A stretch of 64,000 nucleotides of DNA from Pedobacter miscanthi (GCF_003315595.1 NZ_QNQU01000007.1:124001-188000); one strand, 5' to 3'; numbered from the stretch's first letter, positions 27,395 to 35,539 are shown. Made by a program: numbers and translations. Notes: generated by a model not told the origin, from the letters alone.

Positions 27395-27425
27395 AAAGAC
27401 CGGCCCTATCCAAGTACCGGTCTTT
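27395..27425 (-). terminator. Terminator of CMD copy 1
   Basis: AAAGACCGG (27395-27403) pairs with CCGGTCTTT (27417-27425). Related GACCGG/CCGGTC stems follow copies 2 and 3, so the terminator appears to have been duplicated with the gene. Confidence 0.7.
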
Positions 27426-27454
27426 AACCAAAATATAAATCTAAACTATGAAAT

Positions 27455-27988
27455 CTAAAGTTCTTGAGCTATCGGAAAGTCAATAGGCACTGCAGTCAGC
27501 GCATATAAATAATTGGTAATGATTTTATCCCCAACCGCGATTACAACATCTACTAAATTTCCCTCATCGTAGCCCGCTGCATAAAAGGCTTCCAATGTTT
27601 CGTCACTTGCATGTCCCTGATTTTTGGCAATACTTTTCACCAGATGAGCCAATGCATTAAGCTTTGGATCGAAGGTTATATTCACTTTTCTGATCTCTAT
27701 GACCTGTTCATCAGTAAAGCCATTCATTTTACCGATCGCGGTGTGCGCACTTAAGCAGTATAGACATTTATTTACCTGGCTCACCACAAGGTTCACCACT
27801 TCTTTTTCTTTGGCCCGCAGTGAGGTTTTACCTGATCCCAGGGTCAGGTAATTTCCCAGTGCAGTTTCTGATTTAGCGAAGGCTGCAAATAGGTTTGGCA
27901 CTGATCCTGCCATTTTTGTAAGGTTGTCAAATAAACCTTGATTAGCTGGTGACACTTGTTCTCTGGTTGGAATTTGGAAAGTTTTCAT
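27455..27988 (-). CDS. Carboxymuconolactone decarboxylase/AhpD-like protein, copy 1
   Basis: This 177-residue cytoplasmic protein is of the AhpD-like fold. The redox motif CLYCLSAH (CxxCxxxH) is preceded by the conserved EKEVVNLVVSQ helix that carries the proton-relay Glu of AhpD. Such proteins act as thiol peroxidases or alkylhydroperoxidase partners, and some are true decarboxylases. It is nearly identical to the copy at 29274, including flanking promoter and terminator. The start MKTFQIPTREQVSP is shared by all paralogues here. Transcription probably starts at the nAnnTTTG element at 28034-28041 under control of the operator at 28074-28101. Confidence 0.93.
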   Translation of the reverse strand: MKTFQIPTREQVSPANQGLFDNLTKMAGSVPNLFAAFAKSETALGNYLTLGSGKTSLRAKEKEVVNLVVSQVNKCLYCLSAHTAIGKMNGFTDEQVIEIRKVNITFDPKLNALAHLVKSIAKNQGHASDETLEAFYAAGYDEGNLVDVVIAVGDKIITNYLYALTAVPIDFPIAQEL

Positions 27989-28033
27989 GTTGTTATTTTT
28001 TTAAGTTTTTAATTTCTTTCTTGTTTTGTTATA

Positions 28034-28101
28034 CAAATATCAGTCTAATATGAAAGCCAAAGAATGAACGGATTTCCCGAAGACAGCCCCATAGTTCCCG
28101 A
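28034..28101 (-). promoter_or_regulatory. Promoter and AraC-type operator of CMD copy 1
   Basis: Two TTCCCGA half-sites (28074-28080 and 28095-28101, plus-strand reading) start exactly 21 bp apart. Downstream on the minus strand are TTTGG and then GATATTTG (TTTG at 28034-28037), close to the Bacteroidota -33/-7 promoter. The proximal half-site is 85 bp from the start codon. Confidence 0.7.
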
Positions 28102-28158
28102 TTGATAATTTTTGAATAAAATGATTTAACTTTCGCTTCATAACGCAAAATCAACACA

Positions 28159-28986
28159 ATGAGTAAATGTGATCTTTTCCAGCAAATCTCTCAGCAGGTT
28201 TGGGATGAAATAAGTAAAAACCACAAAAGAGGCAACCGTTTGAATGAAGAAGGTATTACCCGAAATACTGTTATAGGACTTATACAGGATTATACTGAAA
28301 GTCAGCGGGATATTGACGTTTTTGTCCAAAAGGCGAAAAAAGAGGTAGAAACCGGAGCGGATCTGGAAGTCTACTTTGAAGCTGGACGTGGAAAATTCAA
28401 ACGGATATTATTACAGGCAAAATTAATGGAACCTGATGGCTGCTTCGAGCATCTTGACAGATATTCTGGTTCTACCGGACGTAAACAATATGATACCCTA
28501 AGTTCCTTTGCGAAAGAAGTTGAGTCAGAGGCTTACTATTTGATGTACAACGGTTACCATGGTTACAAGGAAACGGGAACTGATTGCTCTGGAAACTATG
28601 ATGAAAGGCAATTAGGCTGCGCGATAATGCAGATTGGCGAAATCAAAGATCATTGTGAAAAAAAATCTACAGGAAAAATGGGAAATATTGGTAGCCCAAA
28701 GCCATTCGGCAAACCATGGCGCCAGCTTTCCTGCTGCAATCAACCCTTTGCAAAAACAAAGCTTTATAGTGCGGAAGAAATTGATTATGATCCTTATTTT
28801 AAACAATTGTTCAGTGATCATAAATCAGGGGCCATTGAGTTCATCAATCAAAAGAAATTTATTGATGAGATGCTGACTACCGAAAGTAATAAAACTATAC
28901 ATGTAGCGGGCTGGAATCCTGCGGCCAGAATAATTGTAAGCGAAAATACAATGAGAAAAAATGGACGAGGCAAATTAGAGCTGTAG
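28159..28986 (+). CDS. DUF6615-like protein with PD-(D/E)XK-like core
   Basis: The 275-residue cytoplasmic protein is read opposite to its neighbours. I match it from memory to the DUF6615 family: the block GADLEVYFEAGRGKFKRILL followed by QAKLM, then GRKQYDTLSSFAKE and AYYLMYNGYHG. The arrangement D-x(n)-QAK on adjacent strands is that of restriction-endonuclease-like folds, with Gln replacing the usual Glu of ExK. Such proteins may be nucleases or degraded relatives in defence contexts. It has several Cys residues (CSGN, GCAIM, SCCNQ) of unclear meaning. The C-terminus after residue 200 is less conserved-looking. It is inserted between CMD copies 1 and 2, suggesting acquisition. Function is unknown. 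Confidence 0.65.
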   Translation: MSKCDLFQQISQQVWDEISKNHKRGNRLNEEGITRNTVIGLIQDYTESQRDIDVFVQKAKKEVETGADLEVYFEAGRGKFKRILLQAKLMEPDGCFEHLDRYSGSTGRKQYDTLSSFAKEVESEAYYLMYNGYHGYKETGTDCSGNYDERQLGCAIMQIGEIKDHCEKKSTGKMGNIGSPKPFGKPWRQLSCCNQPFAKTKLYSAEEIDYDPYFKQLFSDHKSGAIEFINQKKFIDEMLTTESNKTIHVAGWNPAARIIVSENTMRKNGRGKLEL

Positions 28987-29217
28987 AAATAATCAGTGAA
29001 GTAAAGCAAGATAATGAATTTTGATTGTAAATAGACCCTAGTTTGGCTAAGGAAGAACAATAAGTTGTACATGATTTTGTGCCACTTCCCTTTTGACAAA
29101 TCTTTGTGCAGGCCCCTAAATATTTCCAGCTAAACGTACGGGCTATAGTCCACCTATTAATCCCTAACAAGAGGCACCCTTAATTAAAAAACATTTTTTA
29201 AGATACCTAGATACAAA

Positions 29218-29248
29218 GAAGACCGGTCTCATCCGAGTACCGGTCTTC
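29218..29248 (-). terminator. Terminator of CMD copy 2
   Basis: GAAGACCGGT (29218-29227) and ACCGGTCTTC (29239-29248) form a perfect 10-bp stem with an 11-base loop, 26 bp after the stop of copy 2. Confidence 0.75.
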
Positions 29249-29273
29249 ACCAATATAAATTTAAATTATACTC

Positions 29274-29807
29274 TTAAAGTTCTGGTGCGATCGGAAAATC
29301 AATCGGAACCGCGGTCAACGCGTACAGATAATTTGTAATGATCTTATCTCCCACCGCAACCACTACATCTACCAGATTTCCTTCATCATACCCTGCTGCG
29401 TAAAAATCCTCAATCAATTCTTCACTGGCATGCCCCTGATTTTCTGCAATACCTTTTACAAGCCGGGCTAAAGCATTCAATTTAGGATCAAAGGTCAGGT
29501 TAACCTTTCTGATCTCTATGATCTGTTCATCTGTAAAGCCATTCATTTTACCGATCGCGGTATGCGCACTCAAACAGTATAGACATTTATTTACTTGGCT
29601 TACCACAAGGTTCACCACTTCTTTTTCTTTGGCACGGAGTGAAGTTTTACCACCCCCCAGCGTCAGGTAATTTCCAAGTGCAGTTTCTGATTTAGCGAAG
29701 GCTGCAAATAGATTTGGCACTGATCCTGCCATTTTTGTAAGGTTATCAAATAAACCTTGGTTAGCTGGTGATACTTGTTCTCTGGTTGGGATTTGGAAAG
29801 TTTTCAT
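29274..29807 (-). CDS. Carboxymuconolactone decarboxylase/AhpD-like protein, copy 2
   Basis: This 177-residue paralogue differs from copy 1 at only a handful of positions (for example GGGKTSL for GSGKTSL, and EELIEDFYAAG for DETLEAFYAAG). The CLYCLSAH redox motif and the upstream Glu helix are intact. The similarity extends through the promoter into the operator, so the duplicated unit is about 650 bp. The conserved spacing of operator, promoter and start suggests co-regulation with copy 1, not relaxed redundancy. Substrate preference could have diverged near the C-terminal half, where most differences lie. Confidence 0.93.
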   Translation of the reverse strand: MKTFQIPTREQVSPANQGLFDNLTKMAGSVPNLFAAFAKSETALGNYLTLGGGKTSLRAKEKEVVNLVVSQVNKCLYCLSAHTAIGKMNGFTDEQIIEIRKVNLTFDPKLNALARLVKGIAENQGHASEELIEDFYAAGYDEGNLVDVVVAVGDKIITNYLYALTAVPIDFPIAPEL

Positions 29808-29852
29808 GTTGTTATTTTTTTAAGTTTTTAATTTCTTTCTTATTTTGTTATA

Positions 29853-29920
29853 CAAATATCAGCCTAATATGAAAGCCAAAGAATGAACGGATTTCCCGAA
29901 CAAAGCCTCACATTTCCCGA
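29853..29920 (-). promoter_or_regulatory. Promoter and AraC-type operator of CMD copy 2
   Basis: TTCCCGA occurs at 29893-29899 and 29914-29920 (21-bp period), 86 bp upstream of the start codon, with the same GATATTTG -7-like element as copy 1. Bases between the half-sites differ from copy 1 while the half-sites are conserved. Confidence 0.7.
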
Positions 29921-30565
29921 TTAACGATCAAAATAATTAAGCCTATGGAAAACAGAACAATAAGTTGGGTATTTCGGCAAGGTTTGTGCGCGTTTCGCAT
30001 ATTTTGGAGAGATTATGGTAATTTTTAATCTTGCTGATACTGCGGATGGATTTTGACCTTTAGATAGGTCTGAATTGAGATAAATCTGGTAGCAGGGTGG
30101 ATTGAACCGAGAGGTCCTGAGGAAAATGGATATGGATCCGATATATATTGGTTAAGAGGGAAAGGAACTTAGATGTGCACATCCGGTAATCAGATTAGTA
30201 GCCAGTTTGGCCCAGTACACAAGGGTCACTTTCAGGTTCTTCCCCACTTTTGGTGGTAGGCAAAGGGCTTTACGAAAAATAGATTGTGTTTGATCAATCT
30301 ATTGTACCTTGTAAACAACTTTTTTTATGGGAATTACATTTGAGTCAATTTCAGCACCAAAAATGAAAAGAACCACTTTCACTGAAATACACAGTCAATT
30401 CCAATAATCCTGCTAAATTGCCAACAGCTACAGCGGACACCGTCCGAGAGCTCAGGGCCTTTCGGCGTATGAGCGGAAAGCACGACCCTCCCCAGATAAA
30501 ATAATATGAAACGAGGGGTCGGACTGGTCTACGATACAAATTCAAAACAAACCCCTAAAACAAAA
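29921..30565. other. 645-bp noncoding stretch with possible mobile-element debris
   Basis: No supported gene. The 30200-30280 region (CCAGTTTGGCCCAGTACAC, then GGGTCACTTTCAGG) resembles the repeated ends of IS21-type elements as I recall them. A 64-codon minus-strand frame (30351-30545) lacks any family resemblance. It may be a scar of an old insertion between CMD copies 2 and 3. Confidence 0.3.
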
Positions 30566-30590
30566 AACCGGCCCTTTCCAGGTACCGGTT
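30566..30590 (-). terminator. Terminator of CMD copy 3
   Basis: AACCGG (30566-30571) pairs with CCGGTT (30585-30590), followed on the minus strand by TTTTTTG. It is the shortened counterpart of the stems after copies 1 and 2. Confidence 0.65.
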
Positions 30591-30612
30591 CCCAACATAT
30601 AAACCAAACAAA

Positions 30613-31146
30613 CTAAATATCCTGAGCTATAGGGAAATCTATTGGCACTGCCGTAAGTGCGTATAGGTAGTTGGTAATGATCTTATCTCCCACTGCTACT
30701 ACCACATCTACCAAATTTCCCTCATCATATCCTGCTGAATAAAAAGCTTCAAGTGTTTCTTCACTTGCATGGCCCTGATTTTCTGCAATACTTTTTACTA
30801 AGTGAGCCAAGGCGTTAAGCTTTAGATCAAAACTTATATTAACCTTTCTGATCTCTATGATCTGCTCATCTGTAAAGCCATTCATTTTACCGATTGCCGT
30901 GTGGGCACTTAAACAATAAAGACATTGATTTACCTGACTAACAACCAAGTTTACTACTTCTTTTTCTTTAGCGCGGAGCGAGGTTTTACCAGCTCCTAGT
31001 GTTAAATAATTTCCTAAAGCATTTTCTGATTTAGCAAATGCTGCAAATAGGTTTGGCACGGATCCGGCCATTTTTGTAAGGTTATCAAATAAACTTTGGT
31101 TTGCTGGTGATACTTGTTCTCTGGTTGGGATTTGGAAATTTTTCAT
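30613..31146 (-). CDS. Carboxymuconolactone decarboxylase/AhpD-like protein, copy 3
   Basis: The 177-residue paralogue is slightly more diverged (MKNFQIPTREQVSPANQSLF, SVNQCLYCLSAH-type centre, C-terminal AQDI). The CxxCxxxH motif and preceding Glu are retained. Its promoter differs more from copies 1 and 2 than its protein does, but the 21-bp spaced operator is exact. It is probably the older paralogue, with copies 1 and 2 arising later. Expected role: hydroperoxide or related electrophile detoxification in the cytoplasm. Confidence 0.92.
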   Translation of the reverse strand: MKNFQIPTREQVSPANQSLFDNLTKMAGSVPNLFAAFAKSENALGNYLTLGAGKTSLRAKEKEVVNLVVSQVNQCLYCLSAHTAIGKMNGFTDEQIIEIRKVNISFDLKLNALAHLVKSIAENQGHASEETLEAFYSAGYDEGNLVDVVVAVGDKIITNYLYALTAVPIDFPIAQDI

Positions 31147-31185
31147 GATGATTATTTTTTTTAGTTTTTAAATTATTTATTGCTT

Positions 31186-31260
31186 TGCTATTCAAAGATG
31201 CAGAGATTTAAGGCCTGAAAGAATGTGCATCTTTCCCGAAGACATGCTATCATTTCCCGA
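31186..31260 (-). promoter_or_regulatory. Promoter and AraC-type operator of CMD copy 3
   Basis: TTCCCGA occurs at 31233-31239 and 31254-31260, again 21 bp apart and 87 bp upstream of the start. The -7-like element reads GCATCTTTG. Surrounding bases have drifted, so half-site conservation is informative. Confidence 0.7.
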
Positions 31261-31315
31261 TATATGTTTTTGATCTCTGGGCCTTATAATTCCATTCTAT
31301 AAATACCAGGTTCAT

Positions 31316-31513
31316 TTAACCTTGGTAAATCAGGTTTCCTACAGGCTCATTACAGGTGTATAGACAGTTGTTTTGTTCAATCATAGCGATCTCTATTTCA
31401 ACCTCACTTTTACCATTGCTACTTTTAGCGGAAATTCCAATTATTATTTCTGATAAACTGGTATTTTCATCCTGTGTAAGATTTTGTTGTGCTGGGATTT
31501 GGAAAGTTTTCAT
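31316..31513 (-). CDS. Shortened CMD relative, 65 residues
   Basis: The N-terminus MKTFQIPAQQ copies the shared paralogue start. The centre is unrelated or deleted. Near the end, NNCLYTCNEPVGN recalls the KCLYCLSAH region but has CxxxC and no His. At 65 residues against 177 it cannot form the AhpD fold. Its promoter keeps the 21-bp operator, so it may still be transcribed. It is either a decaying fourth copy or a repurposed small protein. Confidence 0.55.
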   Translation of the reverse strand: MKTFQIPAQQNLTQDENTSLSEIIIGISAKSSNGKSEVEIEIAMIEQNNCLYTCNEPVGNLIYQG

Positions 31514-31546
31514 AATATTTATGTTTTAAGTCTCTAATTGTTTGAC

Positions 31547-31618
31547 AATACAAATTTGCAGTGTTTGGCCGCGCCAGAGAATGATCTGAATTCCCTATAA
31601 GGGGTTTAAATTTCCCGA
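31547..31618 (-). promoter_or_regulatory. Promoter and AraC-type operator of the short CMD relative
   Basis: TTCCCTA (31591-31597) and TTCCCGA (31612-31618) are 21 bp apart and 78 bp from the start codon. The -7-like element reads CAAATTTG. One half-site has a single mismatch. Confidence 0.6.
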
Positions 31619-31789
31619 ATATTAGTTTTAAAAAAATTGGTTGTTTGATCGCGCATCAGCTACCATAAATACTAATTGGATTTCATTGTATATGAAACAA
31701 CTCAAAATCAGATAGATAATATTTAAAATTTATCCAGAAAAGCTATTAACCTTTATTAATTTGGAGGTGTAAATATTGCCTATAAAAAA

Positions 31790-31813
31790 ATCCGGTGCCA
31801 AGGGCTACCGGAT
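31790..31813 (-). terminator. Terminator after the DUF417 gene
   Basis: ATCCGGT (31790-31796) pairs with ACCGGAT (31807-31813), followed on the minus strand by TTTTTTATAGG. It lies about 100 bp past the DUF417 stop. Confidence 0.7.
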
Positions 31814-31914
31814 CTCAAAAAAACCAACTCAAAAATACGCTAAAAATATATTATGTTTTATTTACTACCGGGCACCTCCCTTAGCACTTAATGTCTCATG
31901 CACCCTTACTCATC

Positions 31915-32442
31915 CTAATTGTTACTGGTTGCCCTTTTTCCAAACTGCGTAATCAAAAAGAACGAAGCACCCAGCGCGATAATATCTTTAAAAAGGAACA
32001 ATCCTAGAAAGCTCATGTAGCTCATTCCATTTACCGGTACAGTTGCTCCCGGAGTTGTAATTACCATTGTACTGGTTACAAAGAACATTACAATTGCAAT
32101 TATCCCGCCTGCTATCCCTGCCTGTGGCTTGACAAATCCGATCAAAAATAATATCGCAGCTATAATCTCTGTAATCCCGATCATATCCGAACCTATGTAA
32201 GGACCAAAGACCCTAAAATGCCAGCTGATCAGGGGATTATTATCTACCAATGGTACTATTCCTTCCGCGCCGGGTGCAGTCATTTTATAGGCTCCTGCCC
32301 AAAGCAACATGGCAATCATTGCTACCCCAATTATAAGGAAAGGAATGTTCTGTGCTTCGGCCCATTTTGCAAATCTGATTAAGATACTTCCTGACGATTG
32401 TTTTACCATTTGATTTTCTGCTGTTAATGTTGAATTTTTCAT
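31915..32442 (-). CDS. DUF417 (YkgB/RclC-like) inner-membrane protein
   Basis: The start was fixed at 32442 (MKNSTLTAENQMVKQSSGS). The frame is open to 32589, but that would place the operator and promoter inside the coding region. The 175-residue product has four membrane segments (for example FLIIGVAMIAMLLWAGAY and IGITEIIAAILFLIGFV) and the family blocks VPLVDNNPLISWHFRVFG and VTSTMVITTPGATVP. E. coli RclC, a member, belongs to the reactive-chlorine resistance operon run by the AraC-type RclR. The adjacent AraC regulator and shared operators with AhpD-like genes support an oxidant/electrophile defence role, but this is an analogy. Confidence 0.85.
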   Translation of the reverse strand: MKNSTLTAENQMVKQSSGSILIRFAKWAEAQNIPFLIIGVAMIAMLLWAGAYKMTAPGAEGIVPLVDNNPLISWHFRVFGPYIGSDMIGITEIIAAILFLIGFVKPQAGIAGGIIAIVMFFVTSTMVITTPGATVPVNGMSYMSFLGLFLFKDIIALGASFFLITQFGKRATSNN

Positions 32443-32481
32443 TTCTTTAAGGTTTAAAATTTCTATTTGTTTTGATACCTC

Positions 32482-32548
32482 AAAGGTGCGGCAATTTGGA
32501 GCGGCGAAAAATGTCGAGATTGCCCGAGCATCGGTCATTTTTTCCCGA
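32482..32548 (-). promoter_or_regulatory. Promoter and AraC-type operator of the DUF417 gene
   Basis: TGCCCGA (32521-32527) and TTCCCGA (32542-32548) are 21 bp apart and 79 bp upstream of the chosen start. A CACCTTTG element matches the -7 box position seen in the other four units. It also decides the start codon. Confidence 0.65.
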
Positions 32549-32592
32549 ATTTGGCTAAACAGATATTCTTTCATCAAAAAACATCCCAAATT

Positions 32593-33453
32593 TTAAACTT
32601 CAGCTCCTACCGGGCTTAGTTTTCTAAATTCCGTAGGTGAAACGTTGGCATGCTTTCTAAAGAACTTACTAAAGTGATTTGCATTTTCAAAACCAAGCTC
32701 ATAAGCTATTTCCTTGGAAGTTTTTTCAGTATAAAAGAAAAGCCTTTTAGCTTCTAGAAATATTCTTTCCTGGATTAACAACACCGGGCTTTTATAACTG
32801 TTAAGTGCAAAGAGATTGGAAAGTGTCTTAGGTGACTTATTCAATTTATCTGCGTAAAATTTCACCTGATGCTCTTTACGAAAGTTGTTTTCAACCAGAT
32901 AATTGTAATTACGGATGATATCAATTTTATCCCCAACATCTTCTTTTTGTTGCAAATACTGCTGCTTTCCAAGACGGGTGATGATAATAATTAATCTTTT
33001 AAGTAGCACCTGCATCATTTCTCCCTGAATATGGTCAGAAGTTTCAAATTCGTCCTGGAACAATTGAAGTGTCATTTCGGCCTTGGACTGATCTTTACTG
33101 TCTAAGGCAATGAACATTTTCTCTGAAGACCCAAAAAAAAGAAACCCCATGCAGCTTACTTCCTTATCATGATCTACTATACAATAAAAATCCCTATTAA
33201 ACTGCCAGGCCACAATGTCTCTTGGAGCCTGGAAATGAAAAGTTTCATTTGCCATTAAACAAAGGATCGTATTCTGCGGGAAATCATACTCCAGGTTATC
33301 AATAGTCACTTTTTGTGATAGCCCCCTATTCCATGCAATAGTTAATTTTCGATCTTTATTATCCCTTCCATAAAAAACCCTATCGAAGGTTACTTCGTCA
33401 TAAATCAAACTGAATTCAGCACTGGTCTGCCTGTTATTAAATTGATGTATCAT
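32593..33453 (-). CDS. AraC-family transcriptional regulator
   Basis: The 286-residue protein has an N-terminal cupin-like sensor region (residues about 1-150) and a C-terminal AraC double helix-turn-helix (residues about 185-280). The latter includes VKFYADKLNKSPKTLSNLFA and ELGFENANHFSKFFRKHANV, ending with SPTEFRK. Several Cys in the sensor part (near TILCLMAN, FYCIVDH, VSCMGF) could sense oxidants, as in RclR, but this is untested. It lies just upstream of the DUF417 gene. The five 21-bp direct repeats within 5 kb have the geometry expected for AraC-type binding, making it the likely controller. Confidence 0.92.
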   Translation of the reverse strand: MIHQFNNRQTSAEFSLIYDEVTFDRVFYGRDNKDRKLTIAWNRGLSQKVTIDNLEYDFPQNTILCLMANETFHFQAPRDIVAWQFNRDFYCIVDHDKEVSCMGFLFFGSSEKMFIALDSKDQSKAEMTLQLFQDEFETSDHIQGEMMQVLLKRLIIIITRLGKQQYLQQKEDVGDKIDIIRNYNYLVENNFRKEHQVKFYADKLNKSPKTLSNLFALNSYKSPVLLIQERIFLEAKRLFFYTEKTSKEIAYELGFENANHFSKFFRKHANVSPTEFRKLSPVGAEV

Positions 33454-33738
33454 AAATTGGTTAGTTCGTTCTTTTTTATTTTAATGTTCAGAAATCCAGG
33501 AAGGCCAATCAATTTTAAACTGGAATACAATTAAAGACTTTAATCCTGACATTTTCATATCATCACAAATCTAAATAAAATATAAAACAAACAGGTCTGT
33601 TTTATTTAATAATTTAAGTTCTTCAAAAGACTTGCGCTAAGGTTAATATAAAAAAAATATCGTGAAAATTCTTTAAAACCATTGTCTGAAAAACCATAGT
33701 GATCGGACTGTAGTGAGATAGGGCAAAATTTAAAAAAA

Positions 33739-34527
33739 CTACATAGACCTATGACCTGAAGCGCGTACCTGCATTGCTTCAAACATTGTTTCCACCTTTT
33801 CATCAAATAGTAAGGGATTTTCATAATTCAACTGTTGATTTTGAAGTATTTCCTCCCCTCCCATCTTTACATCAATCTCCCCATCAATTAATCCCTGGAT
33901 TGCGGCCACCGCTACAGATTCAGGACTATCCATGCTTTTTGTAGACGCAGTCTGCATCATTGGGGTATCAGTTGCCACAGGATAAACGGTCATGACGTGA
34001 ATCGAAAATGCTTTTAATTCCCTTCTCAGGGACTCTGCAAATTGCCTTACTGCCGCTTTGGAGGCGGCATAGGGAGCATAGAATGGCATGCCGATTAAAC
34101 CAAGCCCCGATGAAACAAATATAAGCGCCGCGTCATCGGTCAATTTCAACAGCGAAAGTAGATATTTGGTTAAAAGTATAACGCCAGTTATATTGATATT
34201 TTGTTGTGCAATAATGTCTTCATCGCTTATTTCCTCAAGTGGACCTGCACTTACCACGCCAGCATTATTGATCAATATATCAAGGCTACCCCAAATCTCT
34301 TTTACTGCTATATAGATGTTTTTGATATCCGTGAGGTTGGATACATCTCCTTTCAAAAAGTGAAGGCGGGCGTCCGGCAGTTCTTCCAGAAATCCATCAA
34401 TTTTCTCCATACTCCGACCCACGATAGCAATATCCCGCGCACCTTTCTGATATAGCAACTTAACCATTTCTCTACCAATGCCGCTTGATCCACCAGTAAT
34501 TAAAATTTTCTTTGATTCAAAATCCAT
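33739..34527 (-). CDS. Short-chain dehydrogenase/reductase (DltE-like SDR)
   Basis: The 262-residue cytoplasmic protein has the NAD(P) motif TGGSSGIG near residue 11, NNAG near residue 88, the catalytic Ser in IFVSSGLG, and YAASK (Tyr/Lys) near residue 155. An Arg in VGRS at the end of the second strand suggests NADPH preference. The C-terminal 30 residues extend past the core. Substrate is unknown. It stands alone between the AraC gene and a sigma/anti-sigma pair in the same orientation. Confidence 0.9.
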   Translation of the reverse strand: MDFESKKILITGGSSGIGREMVKLLYQKGARDIAIVGRSMEKIDGFLEELPDARLHFLKGDVSNLTDIKNIYIAVKEIWGSLDILINNAGVVSAGPLEEISDEDIIAQQNINITGVILLTKYLLSLLKLTDDAALIFVSSGLGLIGMPFYAPYAASKAAVRQFAESLRRELKAFSIHVMTVYPVATDTPMMQTASTKSMDSPESVAVAAIQGLIDGEIDVKMGGEEILQNQQLNYENPLLFDEKVETMFEAMQVRASGHRSM

Positions 34528-34629
34528 ACGATTGTGTTTAAAATTGACCTCAACTTATTTTGGCAGTAATTATCAAGATAAGTTGACATTATATTACTAA
34601 TAAAAAATGTAGAAATTCCCCAAATTACT

Positions 34630-34911
34630 TTAACTCTTATTTAATTTTTCATCAATAATTCCTTGTAGTTCCTCCTTAAAGCGGTCATCAAGTTTAAGGT
34701 CCGTCACTGCTGGGGAATGGAATAAGTTATATACCATTTTGTTAATAGCAATGCTCTGCTGCATGAATGTTCGGCAAATCGAACAACCAGCTAAATGTAT
34801 TTTCAGCTCTAGCTTTTCCCTAATAGTTATGGATGTAAGTTGCTGTTTTTCTATTAAAAATGTCGCTTTGCGACAGTTATAAGCTATTTTTCTAATCTCT
34901 GTTTCTTTCAT
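34630..34911 (-). CDS. Zinc-finger anti-sigma-like protein (zf-HC2)
   Basis: This 93-residue soluble protein has the pattern NCRKATFLIEKQ followed about 27 residues later by HLAGCSIC, i.e. Cys ... His-x3-Cys-x2-Cys. This is the ZAS zinc-binding motif of redox-responsive anti-sigma factors (RsrA/ChrR class). It lacks a membrane segment, so it would act in the cytoplasm. It lies 10 bp downstream of the sigma-factor gene, the usual arrangement for a cognate pair. Confidence 0.8.
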   Translation of the reverse strand: MKETEIRKIAYNCRKATFLIEKQQLTSITIREKLELKIHLAGCSICRTFMQQSIAINKMVYNLFHSPAVTDLKLDDRFKEELQGIIDEKLNKS

Positions 34912-34921
34912 TTTCTTAAGG

Positions 34922-35515
34922 TTATATCCAATTTTTTTGAAGGCATGAACGCAGGTTGACCTTGGTCCGGTGAATAATTACCCAAAAATTAGAAGAAGTG
35001 ACTTTTAGTTCCCTACATATGACTGAGGTATCCTCTTCGTCCATATGTTTCATTGTAAATATCGCCAGCCATAATTCGGGAAGTTTTTTCATGCATTTTT
35101 GCAAAATTTCGGTAAATTCACCACTAATGAGTGCATCGGGCTCTTCAATACCCATTTCCAGCGGCCAATGTTCCACCTTCCAATTTCCCTCTTCAGGATA
35201 AAAAAAATCATCATCTCTCCCGTCGTCTTTTAATACCTTGATTTCTTTTTCATGACCCCGTGATTTTTTTCGGTACACATCGATGACCTTATATTTAAGG
35301 ATCGCTGTAAGCCATGTTTTTTCTGAACTGTTCCCCTCAAATTTATCTAAACGCTCCAGAGCAGCCAAAAAGGTTTCTTGCACAAGGTCTTTTGCTAAAT
35401 CTTCATCATTAAGTCTTGAAACTGCATAGGTAAATAGATAATCGGCATATCTTGCAACCCAGTAATGAGGTTCAATTGACCTAATGTCAATAGTTTGGTT
35501 TTCTATGTTTTTCAT
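34922..35515 (-). CDS. Sigma-70 family (ECF-like) sigma factor
   Basis: The start was set at 35515 (MKNIENQTIDIRSIEPHYW); the extension to 35551 adds 12 hydrophobic residues. Region 2 contains DLVQETFLAALERLDKFEG and WLTAILKYKVIDVYRKKSRG. An insert rich in Asp/Glu (FFYPEEGNWKVEHW) precedes region 4 (VICRELKVTSSNFWVIIHR). This insert and end are typical of the TIGR02943-type sigma factors found in Bacteroidota. Partner: the downstream zf-HC2 protein. Targets are unknown, but neighbouring redox genes are plausible. Confidence 0.9.
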   Translation of the reverse strand: MKNIENQTIDIRSIEPHYWVARYADYLFTYAVSRLNDEDLAKDLVQETFLAALERLDKFEGNSSEKTWLTAILKYKVIDVYRKKSRGHEKEIKVLKDDGRDDDFFYPEEGNWKVEHWPLEMGIEEPDALISGEFTEILQKCMKKLPELWLAIFTMKHMDEEDTSVICRELKVTSSNFWVIIHRTKVNLRSCLQKNWI

Positions 35516-35539
35516 CTGTAAGTTGTCGTATGAAAAGAA

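Noticed and set aside
30351..30545. 64-codon minus-strand ORF between CMD copies
   Set aside because: No start context, family or conservation; lies in probable insertion debris.
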